From Chromatiales bacterium (GTDB lineage: Bacteria; Pseudomonadota; Gammaproteobacteria; CAMYNG01): DNA of 10,222 bases. The notes beneath the pieces were generated by a model. It had not been told where the DNA came from and made no database searches. It saw only the letters and a list, made by a program, of their open reading frames with translations. The stretch's first letter is position 1; each line of letters starts with the position of its first letter. The translations under genes and the position numbers were made by a program. Shown piece by piece: positions 5,850 through 10,222 of the stretch. The DNA lies in NCBI GenBank assembly GCA_026990045.1, contig JALSIK010000376.1:1-10222 (forward strand). Direction: 5' to 3'.

Positions 5850-6930
5850 GGGCCGGGGGCCGGACGCCGGGATCCGGGTCCGGCGTGCCGGCGGCCAGGT
5901 GCTCGAGCCGGGCCCGGCGTTCTTCGGGCGGCAACTCGCCCAGAGCCGCGGCGCGGCGGTGGAATACCTCCCAGTCGCCGCTGTCGCGGTGAAGCGCGGC
6001 GAAGGCGGGGATCCATTGGTTGTACACCGCCACCAGCGCCAGGTGGGCGTTGTTGAGGGCTTGTGCCATCCACCGGTCGTAGCCGCCGTACCCGTCCCAC
6101 CGGCGTTTCCAGGCCGCGTAGGCGCGGCGCAGCCGCCGGAATTCACCGGCCTTGCGCCGGCGTTTCTCCCCGGCCGGCAGGTCCCGGGCGTACACCGCGG
6201 CCAGCCGCCCGCGGGCGTGCAGGAGCAGGCGGCGGAACGAGGCCTCGCGGGCCAGGGCCCGCCGGTGGCGGCGCCAGGCCGCCTCGTCGCCCCGCGCCCG
6301 GTACCACTGGCGCACCCCCTCGCGCTCGACGAAACTGGCATAGGACTCGTTGAAGGCGGTGTCGTCCTCCACGTACAGCCGCTGGTGGGCCAGCTCGTGG
6401 AAGATGACGCCGATGAAGCGCGCCTCGTCCAGGTCCATGAGGGTGTTGAGCAGGGGATCGTCGAACCAGCCCAGGGTGGAATAGGCCCGCGCCCCGGCCA
6501 CGTGCACGTCCAGGCCCCGGCCGGCCAGTTCCGCGGCGAAGGCGCGGGCCTCGTCCTCGTCGAAGTAGCCGCGGTAGCTGAGGCAGCCCACGATGAGGAA
6601 GCACCAGGTCCTGGGCTGCACGGAAAAGGGATCGGCGGCGACCACGTTCCACACCGCGAAGCGCCGGCCCAGGTCGGCGTAGCTGCGGTAGCTGTCGTTG
6701 TCGGGCAGCGCCAGCACCCGGGTGGCGAAGGCGCGCACTTCCCGCGCCAGCTCCAGGCGGACGCGCAGGCGGGCATCCAGGCCGGGGTCGGCCAGGACCT
6801 CGTCCAGGGGCCGCGCGCGGGCCATGAGCTCCAGGTGCCCCGACACCGCCCCGGCGTAGTAGTCCAGCGTGGCGCAGCCGGCGGCCGGCAGCAGGGCCGC
6901 CAGCGCCAGGACCCTCAGGACGATGCGCAT
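5836..6930 (-). CDS. Predicted lipoprotein aminopeptidase (zinc metallopeptidase)
   Basis: A 364-residue protein. It starts MRIVLRVLALAALLPAAGC, a lipoprotein signal with the acylated cysteine at 19, so it should be anchored by lipid in the periplasm. The residue after Cys is Ala, not Asp, which favours outer-membrane sorting. The zinc site is visible: HELAH at 178-182, with a downstream glutamate in NESYASFVE (E195) as likely third ligand. The core, including WCFLIVGCLSYRGYFDE, GARAYSTLGWFDDPLLNT and the HELAHQ block, matches the bacterial predicted-aminopeptidase family (COG4324/PF10023 type), whose members have about this length. Substrate and activity are not established for the family. 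The last 25 residues are Pro-rich. A GAGGTGG site precedes the ATG at 6930, and the gene overlaps the 3' end of the upstream proteasome-like gene by 16 bases, implying coupled translation. Confidence 0.87.
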   Translation of the reverse strand: MRIVLRVLALAALLPAAGCATLDYYAGAVSGHLELMARARPLDEVLADPGLDARLRVRLELAREVRAFATRVLALPDNDSYRSYADLGRRFAVWNVVAADPFSVQPRTWCFLIVGCLSYRGYFDEDEARAFAAELAGRGLDVHVAGARAYSTLGWFDDPLLNTLMDLDEARFIGVIFHELAHQRLYVEDDTAFNESYASFVEREGVRQWYRARGDEAAWRRHRRALAREASFRRLLLHARGRLAAVYARDLPAGEKRRRKAGEFRRLRRAYAAWKRRWDGYGGYDRWMAQALNNAHLALVAVYNQWIPAFAALHRDSGDWEVFHRRAAALGELPPEERRARLEHLAAGTPDPDPGVRPPAPSPS

Positions 6931-7493
6931 TCCACCTCGCGCACCAGGATGGGCCCGCCGCACTTGGTGTCGAAGGCGATGGCGGCCTCCGCCGCGCGGC
7001 GGGCGATGGCGGCCGGGTCGTCGAGCTGCCGGTAGAGCACGTGCAGCGCGCCCAGGGCGTAGTCGCCGCCGGAGCCGATGGCGTAGTACTGGTGGAAGCG
7101 GGTCACGCTCATGTCGGAGCCCACGTGGAACAGGCCGCCGGCGTTGGCGATGAGAAAGGTGGTGTCGAGGTCGCCGAAGGGCGAGTCCTTGTCGTCGCCC
7201 GGCTGGTCGTTGACGAAGCTGTAGCGCTCGTGGAGCTGCTTCCACAGGCCGAGGAAGAAGGCGAAGATGGCCTTCTCGTCGGCCAGGCGCACCTCCGGGT
7301 GCTGGCTCACGTGGTCCTCGATGATGTCGTCGTACAGCCCCCAGCCGGCGGAGGCGAACAGGGAGTCGCCCAGCTCCCGGATCTTCTCCGCCTTCAGGTT
7401 GTCCTCGGGCATGCGGGCCGAGCCGAAGGTGATGAGACTGTCGGCGGCCAGCACCAGCCGGCCTTCCTTGCGCACGCCTACGACGATGGACAT
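6915..7493 (-). CDS. Proteasome/HslV-like N-terminal-nucleophile peptidase, stand-alone
   Basis: A 192-residue Ntn-hydrolase of the proteasome beta fold. The start MSIVVGVRKEGRLVLAADS resembles HslV (TTIVSVRRNG..). After Met removal, Ser is residue 1, and Asp and Lys fall exactly at 17 and 33, the spacing of the T1-D17-K33 catalytic set. The G-S-G-G motif (YAIGSGGDYALGAL, about 138-150) typical of these peptidases is also present. The nucleophile would thus be serine in place of threonine. The start at 7493 is supported by the strong site GGAGGAGGT (7497-7505); the frame stays open upstream, but an extension would bury the nucleophile. No hslU or other unfoldase gene is adjacent, so this is probably not the HslVU peptidase. 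It resembles lone bacterial proteasome homologues (the Anbu and BPH types), and BPH is my best guess. These assemble as rings; their substrates are poorly known. It overlaps the aminopeptidase gene downstream by 16 bases. Confidence 0.85.
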   Translation of the reverse strand: MSIVVGVRKEGRLVLAADSLITFGSARMPEDNLKAEKIRELGDSLFASAGWGLYDDIIEDHVSQHPEVRLADEKAIFAFFLGLWKQLHERYSFVNDQPGDDKDSPFGDLDTTFLIANAGGLFHVGSDMSVTRFHQYYAIGSGGDYALGALHVLYRQLDDPAAIARRAAEAAIAFDTKCGGPILVREVECASS

Positions 7494-7496
7494 GGG

Positions 7497-7505
7497 ACCT
7501 CCTCC
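7497..7505 (-). promoter_or_regulatory. Strong Shine-Dalgarno site fixing the proteasome-like start
   Basis: Read on the minus strand this is GGAGGAGGT, followed by CCC and ATG. It is the strongest ribosome binding site in the window. It favours the ATG at 7493 over upstream in-frame starts such as 7526, and hence a Met-Ser N-terminus. Confidence 0.75.
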
Positions 7506-7542
7506 AACGTTGCTGCCGGCCCTCACGGGACGTCGAAACCGG

Positions 7543-7564
7543 CAGGCCGTCTTCCAACGGCCTG
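7543..7564 (-). terminator. Possible weak terminator or attenuator between mnmE and the peptidase gene
   Basis: CAGGCCGT (7543-7550) pairs perfectly with ACGGCCTG (7557-7564) around a 6-base loop. On the minus strand it lies about 57 bases after the mnmE stop and 50 bases before the peptidase start, followed only by a short TTT. It could end the yidC-mnmE transcript or act as a partial terminator; the short T-run makes this uncertain. The whole gap 7494-7620 otherwise shows no clear promoter. Confidence 0.4.
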
Positions 7565-7620
7565 GTAAGATCAGAACCTACCGCAATCCGCGGCCCGAGT
7601 CTCGGCCCGGCGGCGCACCC

Positions 7621-8961
7621 TCACTTGCCGATGCAGAAGCGCGAGAAGATCTCGCCCAGCAGGTCGTCGGGGGTCACCTCGCCGGTGATCTCGCCCAGGG
7701 CCTGCTGGGCCAGGCGCAGGTCCTCGGCCAGCAGCTCGCCCGCCCCGGCGGCCGCCGCGGCCTGCGCGGACTCCAGGTGGCCGCGGGCACGGGCCAGGGC
7801 CTCCAGGTGGCGGCGGCGGGCGGAGAACAGGCCCGCGCCGGGGACGTACCCGGCGGCGGCCTTGAGGTGCTCGCGCAGCCGATCCAGCCCGGCGCCGGTG
7901 CGGGCCGACAGCCACAGGTGGGCGACGCCCCCGCGTTCCTCCAGGCCCGGCTCGCGGCCGGTGAGGTCGATCTTGTTGTGGACCACGGTGAGTGCCAGCT
8001 CCGGTGGCAGGCACCGCCGCACCTCGCCGGGCACGTCGGGGTCCACGGCGTCGTCCACCACCACCAGGGCCCGGTCGGCCGCCTCCAGCTCGCGCCGGGC
8101 CCGGCGCACGCCCTCGGCCTCGATGGCGTCGGCCGCCTCGCGCAGTCCGGCGGTGTCCACCAGGTGCAGGGGCAGGCCGTCGATCTGCAGGTGCTCGCGC
8201 AGCACGTCGCGGGTGGTGCCGGGCAGGTGGGTGACGATGGCGGTCTCGCGCCCGGCCAGGGCGTTGAGCAGGCTGGACTTGCCGGCGTTGGGCGCACCGG
8301 CCAGCACCACGGTGAGCCCCTCGTGCAGCACCCGGCCGGCGGCGGCCTCCGCCTCCACCCGGGCCAGGTCCGCCAGCAGCGCCCCGGTGCGCCGGGCCAC
8401 CTCGCCCTCGGCGAGGAAATCGATCTCCTCCTCGGCGAAGTCCAGCGCCGCCTCCACCCAGGCCCGCAGCTCCGTGAGCCCGGCGGCCAGTCCCTCCAGG
8501 CGCCGGGACAGGGCGCCTTCCAGGGAACGCAGGGCGGAGCGCGCGGCCTGGGCCGAGCCGGCCTCGATGAGGTCCGCCACCGCCTCGGCCTGGGCCAGGT
8601 CCAGGCGGCCGTTGAGGAAGGCCCGCTCGGTGAACTCGCCGGGACGGGCGGGACGGGCGCCCGCGGCCAGCACCGCGCCCAGCACCAGGTCGGTCACCAC
8701 GGGACCGCCGTGGCCGTGGAGCTCCAGCACGTCCTCGCCGGTGAACGAGTGCGGGCCGGGAAAGTAGAGCACCAGCCCGGTGTCCACCACCTCGCCGGCG
8801 GCGTCGCGGAAGCGGCGCAGCACCGCCCGCCGCGGCGCCGGCAGGCCGCCGGCCACCGCCCCGGCCACCCGCGCCACCCCCGGGCCGGAGACGCGGACGA
8901 TGGCCACGCCCCCGGTGCCGGGCGGGGTGGCGGGCGCGGCGATGGTGTCGGTGGCGCCCAT
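7621..8961 (-). CDS. mnmE: tRNA modification GTPase MnmE (TrmE)
   Basis: A 446-residue protein of the expected family length. With MnmG it installs the carboxymethylaminomethyl group on U34 of tRNAs that read split codon boxes, using GTP, a folate one-carbon unit and FAD. The N-terminal folate-binding domain is recognisable by DTIAAPATPPGTGGVAIVRVSG. The helical domain is interrupted by a Ras-like G domain: G1 GAPNAGKSS (222-230), G2 GTTRD (248-252), G3 DTAG (269-272), G4 NKID (329-332) and G5-like LSARTG (351-356). The protein ends in the diagnostic FCIGK, with the conserved cysteine at 443. It starts 19 bases after the yidC stop; the ATG has almost no Shine-Dalgarno sequence, so translation may depend on ribosomes arriving from yidC. 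The order yidC-mnmE is widely conserved. No abnormality is seen. Confidence 0.97.
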   Translation of the reverse strand: MGATDTIAAPATPPGTGGVAIVRVSGPGVARVAGAVAGGLPAPRRAVLRRFRDAAGEVVDTGLVLYFPGPHSFTGEDVLELHGHGGPVVTDLVLGAVLAAGARPARPGEFTERAFLNGRLDLAQAEAVADLIEAGSAQAARSALRSLEGALSRRLEGLAAGLTELRAWVEAALDFAEEEIDFLAEGEVARRTGALLADLARVEAEAAAGRVLHEGLTVVLAGAPNAGKSSLLNALAGRETAIVTHLPGTTRDVLREHLQIDGLPLHLVDTAGLREAADAIEAEGVRRARRELEAADRALVVVDDAVDPDVPGEVRRCLPPELALTVVHNKIDLTGREPGLEERGGVAHLWLSARTGAGLDRLREHLKAAAGYVPGAGLFSARRRHLEALARARGHLESAQAAAAAGAGELLAEDLRLAQQALGEITGEVTPDDLLGEIFSRFCIGK

Positions 8962-8980
8962 GGCGCGGGGGCAGGCGGCC

Positions 8981-10222
8981 TCAGGTCTTGCCGGGCTTGC
9001 CCTCGCCCAGCACGCGCCGGGTGATGTACCACTGCTGGGCGATGGACAGCACGTTGTTGGCCACCCAGTAGAGCACCAGCCCGGAGGGGAAGAACAGGAA
9101 GAACACGGTGAACACCAGCGGCAGGGCCATCATGATCTTCTGCTGCATGGGGTCGATCTGGGGCGGGTTGAGCTTCTGCTGCAGGAACATGGTGGCGCCC
9201 ATGATGAGCGGCAGCACGAAGTAGGGATCGCGGGTGGACAGGTCCTTGTACCACAGGATCCACTCGGCCTGGCGCAGCTCCACGCTCTCCAGCAGCACCC
9301 AGTAGAGGGCGATGAACACCGGGATCTGGACCGCGATGGGGAGGCAGCCGCCCAGGGGGCTGACCTTTTCCTTCTTGTACAGCTCCATCATGGCCTGGCC
9401 CATCTTCTGGCGGTCGTTGCCGTAGCGCTCGCGCAGGGCCATCATCTTGGGCTGCACCTTGCGCAGCTTGGCCATGGAGCGGTAGCTGGTCTCCGACAGC
9501 TTGTAGAAGGCCAGCTTGATGAGCACCGTGAGCAGGACGATGGCCCAGCCCCAGTTGCCCACCAGGCGGTGGAGCCATTCCAGGAGCCAGAACAGCGGCT
9601 TGGCGATGACGGTGAGCAGGCCGTAGTCCACCGTCAGTTCCAGGCCCGGCGCCACTTCCTCCAGCACCCGCTGGAGCTTGGGCCCCACGTAGAGGCGGGC
9701 AGCGAACTCCCCGCTGGCACCGGGCCCGACCTCGCGCTCCGGGGAGGCGATGCCCACGGCGAAAAGGCCGTCGCGCCGGCCGCGGGCGCTGAGCTGGTAG
9801 GGCACGTCGGCCGGCGGGATCCAGGCCGCCAGGAAGTAGTGCTGGATGAAGGCCACCCAGCCGCCGGCGACGCCGGTGCGGGTCACGGGCTCCTCGGCCA
9901 TGTCGTCGAAGCCCACCTTGCGATACTTCTCGTCGGGCGTGTAGTAGACCCCGCCCGTGTAGGTGTAGACCATGCCGTCCATGCCGGCGTCGTCGCCGCT
10001 GCGCAGGAGCTGGCCGTAGAGGTTGCCGCGCCAGGGCCTGGCGGTGGGATTGTCCACCCGGTGGCGCACGCCGATCTCGTAGCTGCCGCGGTGGAATTCA
10101 TAGGTCTTGGTGAATTTGACCCCTTCCGGGCTGGTCCAGGTGAGCGAGACGGTGACGGTGTCGCGGCCGTCTTCCAGCCGGTACTCGCCGGGACGCCCGG
10201 TCCAGGCGGTGCGGTGGTTGGG
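8981..10222 (-). CDS. yidC: Membrane protein insertase YidC, N-terminus missing
   Basis: The frame is open to the right edge and gives 413 residues. About 135 more, including the first helix and part of the periplasmic domain, would be expected from the 548-residue E. coli protein. Reading starts mid-domain at PNHRTAWTGRPGEYRLEDG and continues through the beta-rich periplasmic P1 region. The conserved five-helix insertase core begins near PLFWLLEWLHRLVGNWGWAI. Hallmarks are YRSMAKLRKVQPKM (with an arginine matching the hydrophilic-groove region), EKVSPLGGCLPIAVQIPVFIALYW, SVELRQA, DPMQQKIM and FFPSGLVLYW. YidC inserts and folds inner-membrane proteins, alone or with SecYEG. The GTG at 10069 is an internal valine codon, not the start: sequence upstream of it stays in frame and is typical YidC. 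The C-terminal tail ends EGKPGKT. It precedes mnmE in the same direction. Confidence 0.97.
   Translation of the reverse strand, partial: PNHRTAWTGRPGEYRLEDGRDTVTVSLTWTSPEGVKFTKTYEFHRGSYEIGVRHRVDNPTARPWRGNLYGQLLRSGDDAGMDGMVYTYTGGVYYTPDEKYRKVGFDDMAEEPVTRTGVAGGWVAFIQHYFLAAWIPPADVPYQLSARGRRDGLFAVGIASPEREVGPGASGEFAARLYVGPKLQRVLEEVAPGLELTVDYGLLTVIAKPLFWLLEWLHRLVGNWGWAIVLLTVLIKLAFYKLSETSYRSMAKLRKVQPKMMALRERYGNDRQKMGQAMMELYKKEKVSPLGGCLPIAVQIPVFIALYWVLLESVELRQAEWILWYKDLSTRDPYFVLPLIMGATMFLQQKLNPPQIDPMQQKIMMALPLVFTVFFLFFPSGLVLYWVANNVLSIAQQWYITRRVLGEGKPGKT

Noticed and set aside
5899..7035. Long plus-strand frame opposite the aminopeptidase and peptidase genes.
   Set aside because: It is antisense to two recognisable proteins, has low-complexity Gly/Gln/Val/His-rich content and no family resemblance.
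6915..7493. Calling the peptidase hslV.
   Set aside because: There is no hslU next to it, residue 1 would be Ser rather than Thr, and the body differs from HslV beyond the active-site spacing; a lone proteasome homologue fits better.
7267..9024. 585-codon plus-strand frame opposite mnmE.
   Set aside because: mnmE on the minus strand is unmistakable; the plus-strand translation is Gln/Gly/His-rich noise.
10069..10069. GTG at 10069 as the yidC start.
   Set aside because: The frame continues upstream to the window edge with residues typical of the YidC periplasmic domain, so this is an internal valine.

Overview
This is a GC-rich (roughly 70 % by eye), gene-dense stretch of bacterial chromosome. 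The yidC-mnmE gene order, a YidC with a large periplasmic domain, an MnmE ending in FCIGK, a lipoprotein aminopeptidase and a P460-type c-heme protein together suggest a proteobacterium. A GC-rich gammaproteobacterium, perhaps a chemolithotrophic or sulfur-oxidising lineage, is my best guess, but this rests on protein resemblance alone. No tRNA, rRNA, CRISPR array, insertion sequence or phage gene is visible.

Layout, left to right. (1) Positions 2-400 (+) hold the C-terminal part of a cytochrome P460 family protein, cut by the window edge. (2) Positions 467-1741 (-), converging on it, encode an exported PEGA-domain protein of unknown role. (3) Divergent from that, 1832-4192 (+) encodes a 12-helix MMPL/RND-type exporter. 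It overlaps by ATGA a glutathione S-transferase-fold protein with a C-terminal membrane anchor (4189-5112, +). (4) A 230-base, hairpin-rich gap leads to an unrecognised 168-residue cytosolic protein (5343-5849, +). (5) From there to the right edge everything is on the minus strand. In transcription order this is yidC (its start lies beyond the window), mnmE, a proteasome/HslV-like N-terminal-nucleophile peptidase, and a lipoprotein predicted aminopeptidase whose end overlaps the 168-residue gene by 14 bases.

How the genes relate. yidC (membrane protein insertase) and mnmE (tRNA wobble-uridine modification GTPase) are the tail of the widely conserved rpmH-rnpA-yidD-yidC-mnmE cluster, often close to the replication origin. 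The other genes look like lineage-specific neighbours. Two pairs are tightly coupled by overlapping reading frames: exporter plus tail-anchored GST, and proteasome-like peptidase plus aminopeptidase. These pairs, together with the unidentified 168-residue and PEGA proteins, are the less ordinary content. I see no clearly new multi-gene defence or mobile system.
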